Positions 50,095 through 59,789 are shown, numbered from the stretch's first letter. The stretch is 64,000 nucleotides of DNA from JBJXGV01 sp046160485 (GCA_046160485.1 JBJXGV010000027.1:62001-126000); one strand, 5' to 3'. Notes: generated by a model from the letters alone, not told the origin. A program made the numbers and translations.

Positions 50095-51843
50095 TCAACG
50101 CAGGAGCCGCTCGATCTCGGGATCCTCGGGATCGAGGGCGCGCGCTTCATTCAGCAATCGGCGCGCCTCGCTCGTCCTGCCGTCCGCGAGCATCTCTCGC
50201 GCATTGAACACCCGCTCACGCGCCGCCAAGAGCGCTGGGAGGTTCTTCGAGAATTCGTGATAGACGAAGTAATCGTCCACGCGTTCGCGCTGAAACGCGA
50301 TCTCTCGCGCCGCGAGAGCCGACTCCCAGAGGTTCTGACTCGCCAGTAGCGATGGTATCGCGCTCGACGGCTGGAACGTCTCGAACGCGAACTCGGCGTG
50401 GGTGATGAACGCGGCCGGCTCCCCGTCGCGAACAGTCCGATCGAGCGCGAGGCTCTCGAACGCCGGGTAGCGGAACCAGTCATCCTGCGGGAAGAAGAGC
50501 GTGGCGGCCGCAACGTCGCCGCGACCCTCCCAGGCCAGACGCCACTTGACCGGGGGCGACGCGAACACCGTGCGAATTCCACGTGCGCGCAAAAAACCGA
50601 GCAGCTTCTGCGTGGAATCGCCGCGCGTGACGACGGTGTACTCGCGAAGCTCGGCGGCGCGCGGCAATAGCGCGGCGCGCACTCCCCCGACCGCGACGAG
50701 CGCCGCGACGAGGACCGCCCCCGCACCGCGCGGGGCGCTGCGCGTCGACGCGAACAGGCGCGCCGCCCCGGCGGCGGCGAGAACCGCGAGCACCGGGTAG
50801 AGGCCGAAGAGGTACCGCGGCGTGAGTCCGGCGAAACGCGAGCCGGCATAAAGCAGAGCGTAGACCATGACGTAAAGAAGCGGCGCGGCCTCCGGGCCGA
50901 CGAGTCGTCGAGCGCGGCTGCTCGATGCGCCGAGAACCGTCCACGCGTGGACCGCGCAAAGCGCCACGACCGCCGCTGCATAAATCCAGGCGTCGACGGG
51001 AATCGTCTGCGGGAAGTCATCGATCCACGGTGTGAAGAAGGCGGGAAGATCGTGCACGACGAGTCCGCCGAGGCGCGCCCCGAACCGAGCTACCCATTCG
51101 CCGGCGCCGGCGGTTGCGGCGGGCGTCGCGAGGTGGCGCAGGTTTACGAATCCGTGCGCGATGTTGTCGTAGACGAGCGGCGCCCCACCCAAGACCAATC
51201 CGATGGCCGTGAAAGCAGCGGTTCGCCACAACCGCACTCTTCGCGCCGCCACAAGAATCCCGATCGTGACGAGCGTCGGGGCGATGAGCCCGAAGATATA
51301 CATCGCGAAGCCCGCGACTGCGCCGAGCGCGACGATCCGACGCGCCGGCGCCGCTCGACCCTCGATGAGCGGCGCCGCGAGCAGGAAGAGCGCAGCCGAA
51401 AGGAAGACGGTCTCGATGTAGCCGCCGCGCGCAGCGATGCTCCACTCGAGCGTCGGCGGCGCGAGGACGAATAGGACGACCGTCAGCCGCGCTGCCGCGC
51501 GCCCATGAAATCGAAGCGCCAGGAAATACGCGGCCGGAATCGCCGCTAGGGAGATGAGGAGAGGTGTCAGCTTGAGAAGGAAGGCACTCTCGCCGAACAA
51601 CGCGAAAAGTGCTGCCGCGCAGTACGCCTCGAACGCACCGCCGCCGCCGTAGTTCTGGCCGTAGAAGAAGAGCGGGCGCTCGCCGTGCTCGAGGATGTGG
51701 CGCGCCATGACGCCGATGATCGCCTCATCGTAGTGCGCGTGAGCATCGAGCGTGAGGAGAAGCACGATGCGGTACGCGAGAGCGAACACCACCGCGCAGA
51801 TGAGGAACGGATCGGACCAGCGTTCAGACCAGCGAAAGGACAT
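50095..51843 (-). CDS. GT39-like membrane glycosyltransferase with TPR-like tail
   Basis: About 582 residues. Around ten hydrophobic segments, with the GT39-type acidic loop H-A-H-Y-D-E-A-I-I-G-V near residue 30 and G-Q-N-Y-G-G-G-G-A-F-E-A-Y. The end (residues about 545-582) is a short helical segment with D-G-R-T-S-E-A-R-R-L-L-N-E-A-R-A-L-D-P, resembling one TPR unit. The ATG at 51843 overlaps the ComF 3' end by 20 bases. Donor and acceptor unknown; its place in the cell-shape operon suggests a surface glycan. Confidence 0.82.
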   Translation of the reverse strand: MSFRWSERWSDPFLICAVVFALAYRIVLLLTLDAHAHYDEAIIGVMARHILEHGERPLFFYGQNYGGGGAFEAYCAAALFALFGESAFLLKLTPLLISLAAIPAAYFLALRFHGRAAARLTVVLFVLAPPTLEWSIAARGGYIETVFLSAALFLLAAPLIEGRAAPARRIVALGAVAGFAMYIFGLIAPTLVTIGILVAARRVRLWRTAAFTAIGLVLGGAPLVYDNIAHGFVNLRHLATPAATAGAGEWVARFGARLGGLVVHDLPAFFTPWIDDFPQTIPVDAWIYAAAVVALCAVHAWTVLGASSSRARRLVGPEAAPLLYVMVYALLYAGSRFAGLTPRYLFGLYPVLAVLAAAGAARLFASTRSAPRGAGAVLVAALVAVGGVRAALLPRAAELREYTVVTRGDSTQKLLGFLRARGIRTVFASPPVKWRLAWEGRGDVAAATLFFPQDDWFRYPAFESLALDRTVRDGEPAAFITHAEFAFETFQPSSAIPSLLASQNLWESALAAREIAFQRERVDDYFVYHEFSKNLPALLAARERVFNAREMLADGRTSEARRLLNEARALDPEDPEIERLLR

Positions 51844-52504
51844 GGACCTCTCGGGCGCCCGCGGCGCGAAGCAGGCCAGCACACTCGAGGGCCGTCGCGC
51901 CGCTCGTGACGACGTCGTCGACGACCGCGATGCAGGCCGGGATCGTGAAATCGGCCGCGTGGCGCGCGAGGCGAAACGCACCGCGAACATTCATCGCGCG
52001 CGCATCGTCCGGGAGCTGCGCCTGCGGGCGCGTCTCTCGCCGGCGTTCGAGGAGTCGCTCATCGCAGCCGACGCCGAGTGCGCGTGCCGCGGCGATGGCC
52101 AGCGTCGCGCTCTGGTTGTACCCGCGCGCGCGCGCGCGCGCGGAATGGAGCGGCACCGGCACGAACACCGTAATCGCGCGAAGGGGCAGCGCCTCGCCGG
52201 CCACCTCGGCCAGCGCGCCGCTTAGCCGATCCAGAAGCGAACGGCGGCCGTGGTATTTCGCGGCGTGAAGAATGGAGAAGAGCGTCGGGTTCGGCGCGAA
52301 GACGGCGTGTGCCGAAACGCCTTCCGCGAGCATGCGCGTCCGGAGCGACGGCGTCCCTGCCGCTTCGTCCCAGCACGCCTCGCACACGAGGTCTTCGCCG
52401 CGCGGAAGCGCCCCATCGCACACCAGGCAGAACGGCGGATAGACGACATCCAGAAGGAGCGACGCCGCTCGCGCTACTCCGAGTGGGATTGCCGCCGCGT
52501 CCAC
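51824..52504 (-). CDS. ComF-family phosphoribosyltransferase-like protein
   Basis: About 226 residues. GTG start at 52504, overlapping the aroE 3' end by 31 bases. A zinc-ribbon-like N-terminus (P-P-F-C-L-V-C and C-E-A-C) precedes the phosphoribosyltransferase-fold part, with K-Y-H-G-R-R, V-P-V-P-L-H, R-G-Y-N-Q-S and the PRPP-type loop V-V-D-D-V-V-T-S-G-A-T. ComF acts in DNA uptake in competent bacteria, but the family is widespread and its activity here is not shown. Confidence 0.9.
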   Translation of the reverse strand: MDAAAIPLGVARAASLLLDVVYPPFCLVCDGALPRGEDLVCEACWDEAAGTPSLRTRMLAEGVSAHAVFAPNPTLFSILHAAKYHGRRSLLDRLSGALAEVAGEALPLRAITVFVPVPLHSARARARGYNQSATLAIAAARALGVGCDERLLERRRETRPQAQLPDDARAMNVRGAFRLARHAADFTIPACIAVVDDVVTSGATALECAGLLRAAGAREVHVLSLV

Positions 52505-53388
52505 GCCGCTCGCGCCTCTCGCACCATGAATTGCCGCGTCGGCGCGCGTCCGAACCAGCTCTCGAACGAGCGAACCCCCTGAGCGGCGAGGATGTCGATG
52601 CCGTCGATGGTGCGAAGTCCGTTCGCGCGGGCGTCGTGCACGAACCGCGTTTCGCGGCGCGCGTAAACCAAGTCGCACGCCACGCGCGCGCATCGCAAGA
52701 CGCCGACCGGGAGCGGCGAGCGATCGGTAGGAGCGAGTCCGAGGCTCGTGGCGTTGATCACGATGTCGAAGCGCTCGCGCGCTCCGCCACCGCGACGCGC
52801 CGCCGCGAGGGCCGCCAAGTCGGAGAACGGTGCGGCGGCGATACGCGCGCTCCCCCACGCCGCGGCATCGCGCGCCAACGCGCGCGCCCGCCCCATCGTG
52901 CGATTGACGATCAACACCTCGGCCGCGCCCGCTTCGACCGCGGCGTGGAGCACGGCACGAGCGGCGCCGCCTGCGCCGACGAGGAGAACACGACAGCCGC
53001 GCAAGCGTGCCCCGCCGCGCGCTTCGACGGCGTCGCGAAACCCGAGCCCGTCCGTGTTGTCGCCCACGAAACCGCCGCGCCCGCGCGCGAGGCAATTCGC
53101 CGCGCCGATCGCCGCGGCCCGCTCCGAGACGCGCACTAGGAGCGGCAGCACCTTCTCCTTGTGCGGGATCGTGATGTTGCCGCCGAGGAACCCGAGGGTT
53201 TCGAGCGCACGCACCGCGTTCGCGAGGTCGCGCGGACGCGCATGAATCGGCACATACGCGCCGCGAAGCCCCGAACGCGCAAGCGCGCCCGCCTGCATCT
53301 CCGGCGAGAGCGAATGCAACACGGGGTCTCCGATGATGAAGAGGCGCGCGAACTGACCGGCGCGCGGCGTGCCGCGGGCGGCGCGCAT
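52474..53388 (-). CDS. aroE: Shikimate dehydrogenase
   Basis: Reduces 3-dehydroshikimate to shikimate with NADPH in the aromatic amino-acid pathway. 304 residues (family about 270-290). Motifs: I-G-D-P-V-L-H-S-L-S-P (substrate S-x-S-like site), G-N-I-T-I-P-H-K-E (catalytic Lys), D-N-T-D-G-L-G-F (catalytic Asp), V-G-A-G-G-A-A-R-A-V (NADPH P-loop), N-R-T and N-A-T-S-L-G-L. The ATG at 53388 overlaps the lgt stop in TGATG. Confidence 0.95.
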   Translation of the reverse strand: MRAARGTPRAGQFARLFIIGDPVLHSLSPEMQAGALARSGLRGAYVPIHARPRDLANAVRALETLGFLGGNITIPHKEKVLPLLVRVSERAAAIGAANCLARGRGGFVGDNTDGLGFRDAVEARGGARLRGCRVLLVGAGGAARAVLHAAVEAGAAEVLIVNRTMGRARALARDAAAWGSARIAAAPFSDLAALAAARRGGGARERFDIVINATSLGLAPTDRSPLPVGVLRCARVACDLVYARRETRFVHDARANGLRTIDGIDILAAQGVRSFESWFGRAPTRQFMVREARAAWTRRQSHSE

Positions 53389-54359
53389 CACGTCCGAATC
53401 ACGCCCGGCTCTTGGCGATCGCCGCGCGAACCCCGCACGCCTCGGCGCGCGAGCGCGACGCCGCAGAGCGCAACGAGCCCGAGACTCACCAGTTGATTGA
53501 CGGAGATGACGCCGGCCGCACCCAACGGAATCTGCATCGACGATTCGTAGTAGCGGACGAAATCGAGAAAGAAGCGGAACGCGCCGTATCCCATCGCGGC
53601 GATGAGGATGAGCGTGCCATCGCGCGGGCGGCTCCGATTGACGAGCACGAGAACGCCGAAGAGCGCAAATCCAAACACGGACTCGATGAGCTGGGTCGCG
53701 AGTACGGGCGTCGCGCCGAACAAGCGCGTCGAGGCCGCGTCGGGCGGGAACGTCACGCAGAAGAGCCCGGTCGCGGGGTGGCCGTGGCAGCATCCGTTGA
53801 GGAAACATCCGATGCGCGCGATGCCGATACCGAGCGCGAGCGGCGGCGCCGTCGAGTCCGCGACGCGCCACCAATCGAGGCCCGCCTTCTTTACGAATAC
53901 CGCGGCGGCGACGACAGCCAGGATGACTCCGCCGAAAAACGTCAGACCACCCTCCCAAACCCAGAACACCGAGAGCGGGTCGTCGCGAAAATCGTCCCAG
54001 TGCGGAACGACGAATAGAATGCGGGCGCCGACGATCGAAGCGACGAGAATCACAAGCGCAAGGTCGGTGATCTGCTCGGCCGAGAGGCCGCGCGCGGCGC
54101 CGAGGCGGATCGCAAGCCAGATACCGATGCCGAACGAGATCGCCATCATGAGGCCGTACGAGTGGATCGTGAGCGGCCAGCGCCGGAGCGCGATGGAAGC
54201 GACGAGAACGACGAGCGCCACGGACGTGGCGCGCGCGGAGAGTGAGCCGCCGCGGCCGCGCACCAGCCAACCGGCGATCCAAATCGCGATGCCGGCGGCG
54301 ACGCCGAGAATCGTGGCGAACTCGGAAATCGGCCCGAGCGTCACGACGATGGGATGCAC
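53388..54359 (-). CDS. lgt: Prolipoprotein diacylglyceryl transferase
   Basis: Transfers diacylglycerol from phosphatidylglycerol to the lipobox cysteine of prolipoproteins in the inner membrane, the first step of lipoprotein maturation. 323 residues with seven or so hydrophobic segments. Family blocks: W-V-W-E-G-G-L-T-F-F-G-G and the signature R-I-G-C-F-L-N-G-C-C-H-G. A GTG start at 54359 directly follows the rodA stop. The presence of lipoproteins at 12 kb, 45.7 kb and 62 kb fits. Confidence 0.96.
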   Translation of the reverse strand: MHPIVVTLGPISEFATILGVAAGIAIWIAGWLVRGRGGSLSARATSVALVVLVASIALRRWPLTIHSYGLMMAISFGIGIWLAIRLGAARGLSAEQITDLALVILVASIVGARILFVVPHWDDFRDDPLSVFWVWEGGLTFFGGVILAVVAAAVFVKKAGLDWWRVADSTAPPLALGIGIARIGCFLNGCCHGHPATGLFCVTFPPDAASTRLFGATPVLATQLIESVFGFALFGVLVLVNRSRPRDGTLILIAAMGYGAFRFFLDFVRYYESSMQIPLGAAGVISVNQLVSLGLVALCGVALARRGVRGSRGDRQEPGVIRT

Positions 54360-54360
54360 G

Positions 54361-55587
54361 CTAGTAGTCCCTCCGATGCATTCCGACGTTCAGAATGAGC
54401 CCGATGCCGAAAAGCGTCGTCGCGAGGGACGTTCCACCGTACGAAATCAGCGGCAACGGAATTCCCGTGACCGGCAGCATTCCGAGAGTCATGCCGATAT
54501 TGACGACCACCTGAAACGCGATGAGGGCCGTGATTCCGAGCACGAGAATGCTGCCGAACCGATTCTTCGTGTGCGCGGCGATGCCGACCGCGCGCGAAAT
54601 CAAGACACCAAATAACACGAGTATGGTGGCGCACCCCAGGAGCCCGAGCTCCTCGCCCACAACCGAATAGATGAAATCCGTGTGCTGTTCGGGCAAGAAC
54701 GACAGCCCCTTCTGCGTTCCCTCCATGAACCCTTTGCCAGCGACGCCGCCGGAGCCGATCGCGACCTTCGATTGAATGATTTGATACGCGGAGCCGAGCG
54801 TGTCGTGCGGATTCACGAAGGAGAGGATACGCCCTTTCTGGTACGGCTTGAGCTGATTCCACAAAATCGGCCGCGCGATGCCGGCGCCGAGATTGATGAT
54901 GAGGACGATCGCCAGAACCGTGAGATTGCGCTCGCGCCCGTACACCAAGAGCGCCGTCAGCGCGATCAAGTAGAGGACAAACGGCAGCAGGTGGAGCGAC
55001 GCGAGAACCGCGAAGAGCGGCGACACCATGAAAAAGAGCGTCAGGACGGGGACGCCGCTCCAATAGAGCACCGGCAGGAGTACGCCCGCGAGCGTGAGCG
55101 AAGTGCCGAGATCCGGTTCCTTCAGGATCAGTATGAGCGGCACGAACGTGAGAACGGTCGGAATCGCCAGAGTGATAAAGGATGATCGCCTCGTCTTCAC
55201 GCCGGAGAAATAGCGTGCGAGCACGAAGATGACGCTGAATTTGGCGACCTCGGAGGGCTGGAACTGGAGCGGCCCGAGGAGGATCCAGCGTTCGCGAACG
55301 AGCGGCGTTCCCTGCGCCGCGAGCACGAAGAGCAGAAGAAGAATGCCGAGCACGTACGCGGGGTACGCGAGCGCATCGAAGGATTTGTACGGGATCGCGA
55401 GCGCCGCGGCGAGGCCGCCGAGGCCGATGATCGCCCACGAGATCTGCTTCAGATGAAGACGTGGCATCGCGCCCGCACTCGTCTGCCCCGCCGAGTAGAC
55501 CATAACTATTCCAATCGCTAGCAGGCCGAGGAGCGAGAAGAACAAGACGCGATCGAAGTCTCGAGGGAAAATTCCGCGCGGTTTCAT
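54361..55587 (-). CDS. rodA: Rod-shape-determining protein RodA (SEDS glycosyltransferase)
   Basis: Peptidoglycan polymerase of the elongation machinery. 408 residues, about ten hydrophobic segments. SEDS motifs: P-S-E-V-A-K-F-S-V-I-F, L-K-E-P-D-L-G-T-S-L, Q-Y-like K-V-A-I-G-S-G-G-V-A-G-K-G, L-P-E-Q-H-T-D-F-I and G-I-P-L-P-L-I-S-Y-G-G-T. The D in E-P-D-L-G-T is the essential acidic residue. The start overlaps the mrdA stop (ATGA). It works with the PBP2 encoded just upstream. Confidence 0.97.
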   Translation of the reverse strand: MKPRGIFPRDFDRVLFFSLLGLLAIGIVMVYSAGQTSAGAMPRLHLKQISWAIIGLGGLAAALAIPYKSFDALAYPAYVLGILLLLFVLAAQGTPLVRERWILLGPLQFQPSEVAKFSVIFVLARYFSGVKTRRSSFITLAIPTVLTFVPLILILKEPDLGTSLTLAGVLLPVLYWSGVPVLTLFFMVSPLFAVLASLHLLPFVLYLIALTALLVYGRERNLTVLAIVLIINLGAGIARPILWNQLKPYQKGRILSFVNPHDTLGSAYQIIQSKVAIGSGGVAGKGFMEGTQKGLSFLPEQHTDFIYSVVGEELGLLGCATILVLFGVLISRAVGIAAHTKNRFGSILVLGITALIAFQVVVNIGMTLGMLPVTGIPLPLISYGGTSLATTLFGIGLILNVGMHRRDY

Positions 55588-57404
55588 TCGGGAACTCCGG
55601 TGAGTGCGCGCTCCGCCGGGATCTCGCGAGCTTGCGTTTCCAAAGCCACGGTCTCGCCGAAGTGGGCCTCGAAAACGCGCTTCGCGATCGGCGCGGCAGT
55701 GGCGCCGCCGTGCCCGCCTTGCTCGATCATCACGGCAACGACGATCTCGGGCGCGTCAGCCGGCGCGTATGCCACGAACCACGCGTGCTCCGTGCCGTGC
55801 GGATTCTGCGCCGTGCCCGTCTTGCCCGCGACGGCGATCTCCGGAAGCTTCGAGCCCTTCCCCGTGCCGCGCTCGACAACCTGCGTGAGCGCCTCGCGCA
55901 AGACCTGAAGCGTCGATGACGAAAGCGGGATCGCGCGCGAGCGTTCGCGGAACGATTCCACCGGGCGGCCATCCCAAGTTTCGACATGATCGAGAACGTG
56001 CGGTACGAAGTACGTTCCGCGCGTGCCAAGAGCGCCATAGAAAGCTGCGAGCTGCAGCGGCGTCGCCAGCATCTCGCCCTGGCCGATCGCGATGTTCAAG
56101 AGCACTCCCGGCCCCCATCCCGATTTCCCGAGGCGTTTGTCGTAGTACTCGGGCGTCGGCATGAGACCTTTGATCTCCTGCGGCAGATCGATGCCGGTGG
56201 CGCTTCCAAACCCGCACCCGCGCCCGACCTCGGCGAAACGCGTGAGATTCAGTCGTTCTCCGATCTGATAAAAGTAGGTGTTACACGAGTGGACGATCGC
56301 GTCCTGGAGCGCGAGCTGCCCGTGGCCCGCGGACTCCCAGCATCCGAAGAATCGCTTCCCGAACTGGTAGCCGCCGAAGCACGAGCGAAAGACCGTGCCC
56401 GGCGTAATGACACGACCCTCGAGCGCGGCCCCGGCGGTGACGAGTTTGAATGTCGAGCCCGGCGAGTATCCGCATTGGAGCGCTCGGTTGAGAAGGGGAT
56501 GCGCCGGGTCTTGGTTGAGGCGCGCCCAATCGGCGCCCGAGATCCCTCCGCAGAAGAGGTTGGGGTCGAAGCCGGGGTGCGAGGCGAGCGCCAGAATTCC
56601 GCCGGTCCATGGGTCGAGCGCGACCACAACGCCCGCCGGGTGTCCGGATAGCGCGGAATCGGCCGCGGACTGCAAACGCCAGTCGATCGTCAGAACGAGC
56701 GAGTTCCCGGGTTGCGCCTGATCCGCGCCGATTTCTTCGAATTGCCGGCCGACTGCGTCCTCGAGGATGTAGCGCTTCCCGTCGACGCCGCGCAGCATCT
56801 GCTCGTACGATTTCTCGACACCGCTGCGACCGATCTCGTCGCCCGAGCGATACCCGTCCGCGGCCTTCTTTTCGATCTCGTCCTGAGTGACCTCGCCGAC
56901 GTAGCCGAGTAGATGGCAGCCCATCTCTCCGAACGGATACTCGCGGACCGGCTCCGAGACGACGACAACCCCCGGATACTCGAGGCGGCTCTCTTCGATC
57001 CGAGCGATCGTGGCGAGGTCGACGTCGCGCTTCACACGAGCCTCGTCGTAGGGATTCGCCGAGCCCTGCCGTATCGCGGCCTCGATCTGCTCACTCGTCA
57101 GCCCGAGGAGCGCGGCAAGCCGGCCGGTGACCTCGGGATGTCCTTTGATCTTGGAAGGAATCACCGCGACGGAGAACGATGGCCGGTTCGTGACGAGCAC
57201 CGCGCCGTCCTTGTCGTGTATCAGCCCGCGAAGCGCCTTGATGCGCTCGGGGCGAACGCGGTTCGCACGCGACTGGCTCTCCCAGTAGTCGCCGCGAAGC
57301 ACCTGCAAGTGGACAAGCCGCCCGGCCAGCACCAGCAAGAGCAAGATGAAGACGGCAGTAAGCCGGACGCCCCGATCTTTGCGATCACCATCGTCGTGCG
57401 ACAC
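55584..57404 (-). CDS. mrdA: Penicillin-binding protein 2 (elongation transpeptidase)
   Basis: 606 residues. One N-terminal membrane helix (A-V-F-I-L-L-L-L-V-L-A-G-R-L-V), a pedestal/dimerisation domain, then the transpeptidase: S-P-G-S-T-F-K (S-x-x-K, nucleophile), V-H-S-C-N-T (S-x-N) and A-G-K-T-G-T (K-T-G). The family motif R-x-G-D-Y-x-S-x-S-R-x-N-R is close to the start. Crosslinks stem peptides during sidewall growth with RodA and MreB. It overlaps mreD by 20 bases. Confidence 0.97.
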   Translation of the reverse strand: MSHDDGDRKDRGVRLTAVFILLLLVLAGRLVHLQVLRGDYWESQSRANRVRPERIKALRGLIHDKDGAVLVTNRPSFSVAVIPSKIKGHPEVTGRLAALLGLTSEQIEAAIRQGSANPYDEARVKRDVDLATIARIEESRLEYPGVVVVSEPVREYPFGEMGCHLLGYVGEVTQDEIEKKAADGYRSGDEIGRSGVEKSYEQMLRGVDGKRYILEDAVGRQFEEIGADQAQPGNSLVLTIDWRLQSAADSALSGHPAGVVVALDPWTGGILALASHPGFDPNLFCGGISGADWARLNQDPAHPLLNRALQCGYSPGSTFKLVTAGAALEGRVITPGTVFRSCFGGYQFGKRFFGCWESAGHGQLALQDAIVHSCNTYFYQIGERLNLTRFAEVGRGCGFGSATGIDLPQEIKGLMPTPEYYDKRLGKSGWGPGVLLNIAIGQGEMLATPLQLAAFYGALGTRGTYFVPHVLDHVETWDGRPVESFRERSRAIPLSSSTLQVLREALTQVVERGTGKGSKLPEIAVAGKTGTAQNPHGTEHAWFVAYAPADAPEIVVAVMIEQGGHGGATAAPIAKRVFEAHFGETVALETQAREIPAERALTGVPE

Positions 57405-57888
57405 GCGGTGACGGGCCTCCCAGTATCGGCTTGAGGTGTTTCTTCAATGCTGCGAAGAGCAGGGGTCCCGCGACCGCAGTCGCGATGGCGTTCGGTACGG
57501 CCATCACGACCAAGGCGCGTGCGAAGCGCCAGCCGAGTCCGAAGTCGGCCACCAGTATGGCCGCATTCACGCAGAGCGCAAGCGGCAGAAAGAAGACGAA
57601 CTCGACCGCGACGCTCGCGCGGAGGGACTGCCGCCAAGCGTGCGCGGCAACCCAGCCGGCCGACGCGTAGAGCGCCGGGTAGAGTGACCAGCTCGCGGCG
57701 GACGCGAGGCCCGCGAGCGAGCCGACGAGCGCGCCGGCGATCAGCGCACGGCGCGGCTCGAAGAAACGGCTCGCGTAGACGGTCAGAATCAGCAACGGAT
57801 CAGGAAGGACTCCGGCGACGCGAACCGACTCGAGCACCGCCGTCTTCAGAACGACGAGTAATATCGCGAGCACCGCGACGACAATCAT
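57385..57888 (-). CDS. mreD: Rod-shape-determining protein MreD
   Basis: 167 residues with five or six hydrophobic segments. Sequence conservation in MreD is low, but the size, membrane profile, D-P-L-L-I-L-T-V-Y segment and location between mreC and mrdA make the call secure. Its start overlaps the mreC stop (ATGA). Part of the MreBCD-RodA-PBP2 complex in the inner membrane. Confidence 0.9.
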   Translation of the reverse strand: MIVVAVLAILLVVLKTAVLESVRVAGVLPDPLLILTVYASRFFEPRRALIAGALVGSLAGLASAASWSLYPALYASAGWVAAHAWRQSLRASVAVEFVFFLPLALCVNAAILVADFGLGWRFARALVVMAVPNAIATAVAGPLLFAALKKHLKPILGGPSPRVARRW

Positions 57889-58709
57889 CGTGTCTCGCCC
57901 TCGAAGTACGCGGGACCGAGTGCGGCGCGATCCACTTCGCCCGTGATGACGAACACCTCTTCGAGATGCGAAAAGTTGACAAACGGCTCGACGTGAACGA
58001 TTTGAAACAGCAGGCCCTGGCGATCGGAAACCTCCGTGACGCGCCCGATCAAGATGCCCTTGGGAAACACCTCACCCAGCCCCGACGTCACGACGAGATC
58101 TCCTGATTCGGCATCGGCATGGTGGGGGACATCGAACATCTCCACGCCTTTCCCGGGATTCCACGCGAGAATTCCCGCCGTCCGGCTTCGCTGAATAAGA
58201 GTGCTCACGCGGAAGTCGGGATCCTCGATGACTTGAACGTACGCGGCGTCGCGATCGACCGAGATGAGCTTGCCGATGAGTCCGTCGTGATTGACGACCG
58301 GCATATTGACGCGAAGTCCGGCGCGTGCACCCTTGTTGAGCTTCAATCCTCGCGCGAACGGGCCGGCCTCGCGCGCAACGATCGACGCGGGGACGAGGCG
58401 GAACCCGCTCGCCGCCGAGAACTCGAGCATTCGCCGAAGCCGCGCATTCTCGAATCGAGCCTCGCGGAGCGTGAAGTTTTCGAACGCGAGGCGCGCCGCA
58501 TCGCGGCGAAGACGCTCGTTCTCGGATCGAAGCCGCCCAACCGAACTCGCGTCGCGAAGCGCCCGCTGCGGCCCGGAAAAAACGAACCCCGCGACATCGC
58601 GAAGGATCGGGACGCGGATCAGCGACCCGAGCAGAAACAGAAGCGCGAGCGCCGCAATGGCAACGCCGATTCGTTTTGGGAGGTTCCTTCGTTTGGATCG
58701 TGCGGACAC
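57885..58709 (-). CDS. mreC: Rod-shape-determining protein MreC
   Basis: 274 residues. GTG start. Basic N-terminus, one membrane helix (residues about 13-30), a coiled-coil segment (L-R-S-E-N-E-R-L-R-R-D-A-A-R-L and onward), then the two beta-barrel domains with N-K-G-A-R-A-G-L-R-V-N-M-P-V and D-G-L-I-G-K-L-I, and V-S-T-L-I-Q-R-S-R and G-D-L-V-V-T-S-G-L-G-E-V-F-P. It joins MreB to PBP2 in the periplasm. 25 bases after mreB. Confidence 0.95.
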   Translation of the reverse strand: MSARSKRRNLPKRIGVAIAALALLFLLGSLIRVPILRDVAGFVFSGPQRALRDASSVGRLRSENERLRRDAARLAFENFTLREARFENARLRRMLEFSAASGFRLVPASIVAREAGPFARGLKLNKGARAGLRVNMPVVNHDGLIGKLISVDRDAAYVQVIEDPDFRVSTLIQRSRTAGILAWNPGKGVEMFDVPHHADAESGDLVVTSGLGEVFPKGILIGRVTEVSDRQGLLFQIVHVEPFVNFSHLEEVFVITGEVDRAALGPAYFEGETR

Positions 58710-58734
58710 GCGTGTCGACCGTGATCTCTCGCGC

Positions 58735-59763
58735 CTATCTCATCAGCACCTTCTGGTAGCGCTCGGGCTCGTCCAAGATCTTGCCCGTTCCGAGAACCAC
58801 ACACGTGAGGGGATCTTCGACGACGTTGATCGGCAAGCCCGTTTCGTCCCGGAGGAGTTTGTCGAGCCCGCGAAGCAGAGAACCTCCGCCCGACATGACG
58901 ATTCCGCGATCGACGATATCAGCGGACAACTCCGGCGGCGTCTCTTCGAGCGACCGCTTTACAGCCTGCACGATGGCATCCGTCGGTTCTTTGAGTGCCG
59001 CGCGTACTTCATCCGAACGAATGACCATCGTCTTGGGAATGCCTGCGACAAGATCCCGCCCCTTGATCTCCATCTCCTCTTCGCCCGCGTCGAGCGGGAA
59101 GGCTGATCCGATGCGCATCTTGATGAGCTCAGCGGTCTGGTCGCCGATGAGGAGGTTGTAGCTTCGCTTCACGAATTGCACGATTGCCTCGTCCATCTTG
59201 TCGCCGCCGACGCGAATGGACGTGGCCGTCACGATTCCCGAGAGCGCGATGACCGCGATTTCGGTCGTGCCGCCGCCGATGTCGATCACCATGTTGCCGG
59301 CGGGTTTCTCGACCGGAAGCCCGACGCCGATCGCCGCGGCAATCGGCTCGGCGACGAGGAACACCTCGCGGGCGCCCGCGTTCTCGGCGGAGTCGCGCAC
59401 GGCACGCTTCTCGACTTCCGTGATGCCGGACGGCACGCAGATCATGATGCGCGGTCGTACGAAAAACTTGCGCTTCGTCACCTTGAGGATGAACTCGCGC
59501 AACATATTCTCAGTCGTTTCGAAGTCGGCGATGACGCCGTCTTTCATCGGACGAACCGCCTCGATTTCGCCCGGCGTACGCCCAAGCATCGCCTTCGCCT
59601 CGTTGCCGACGGCGATCACACGGCCGGTTGCCTTGTCGACGGCAGCGACGGATGGCTCGTTGAGAACGATGCCCTTTCCCTTGACGTAGATCAGGGTGTT
59701 CGCCGTTCCGAGATCGATCGAAATATCGTTCGTGAACCATCCCGCGATGGCATCAAGAAACAT
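58735..59763 (-). CDS. mreB: Rod-shape-determining protein MreB
   Basis: Actin-like filament protein that guides sidewall synthesis. 342 residues, standard length. Actin-fold motifs: D-L-G-T-A-N-T-L-I-Y (phosphate 1), D-I-G-G-G-T-T-E (phosphate 2), M-S-G-G-G-S-L-L-R-G (adenosine). An N-terminal M-F-L-D-A-I-A-G-W-F amphipathic segment should bind the membrane. It lies 27 bases after radC. Confidence 0.98.
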   Translation of the reverse strand: MFLDAIAGWFTNDISIDLGTANTLIYVKGKGIVLNEPSVAAVDKATGRVIAVGNEAKAMLGRTPGEIEAVRPMKDGVIADFETTENMLREFILKVTKRKFFVRPRIMICVPSGITEVEKRAVRDSAENAGAREVFLVAEPIAAAIGVGLPVEKPAGNMVIDIGGGTTEIAVIALSGIVTATSIRVGGDKMDEAIVQFVKRSYNLLIGDQTAELIKMRIGSAFPLDAGEEEMEIKGRDLVAGIPKTMVIRSDEVRAALKEPTDAIVQAVKRSLEETPPELSADIVDRGIVMSGGGSLLRGLDKLLRDETGLPINVVEDPLTCVVLGTGKILDEPERYQKVLMR

Positions 59764-59789
59764 CAGGACTCCCCCGGCTCTCTGGCGTG

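Noticed and set aside
52126..52141. Alternating CG dinucleotide run
   Set aside because: Inside comF in an Arg/Ala stretch; ordinary for this composition, no repeat array.
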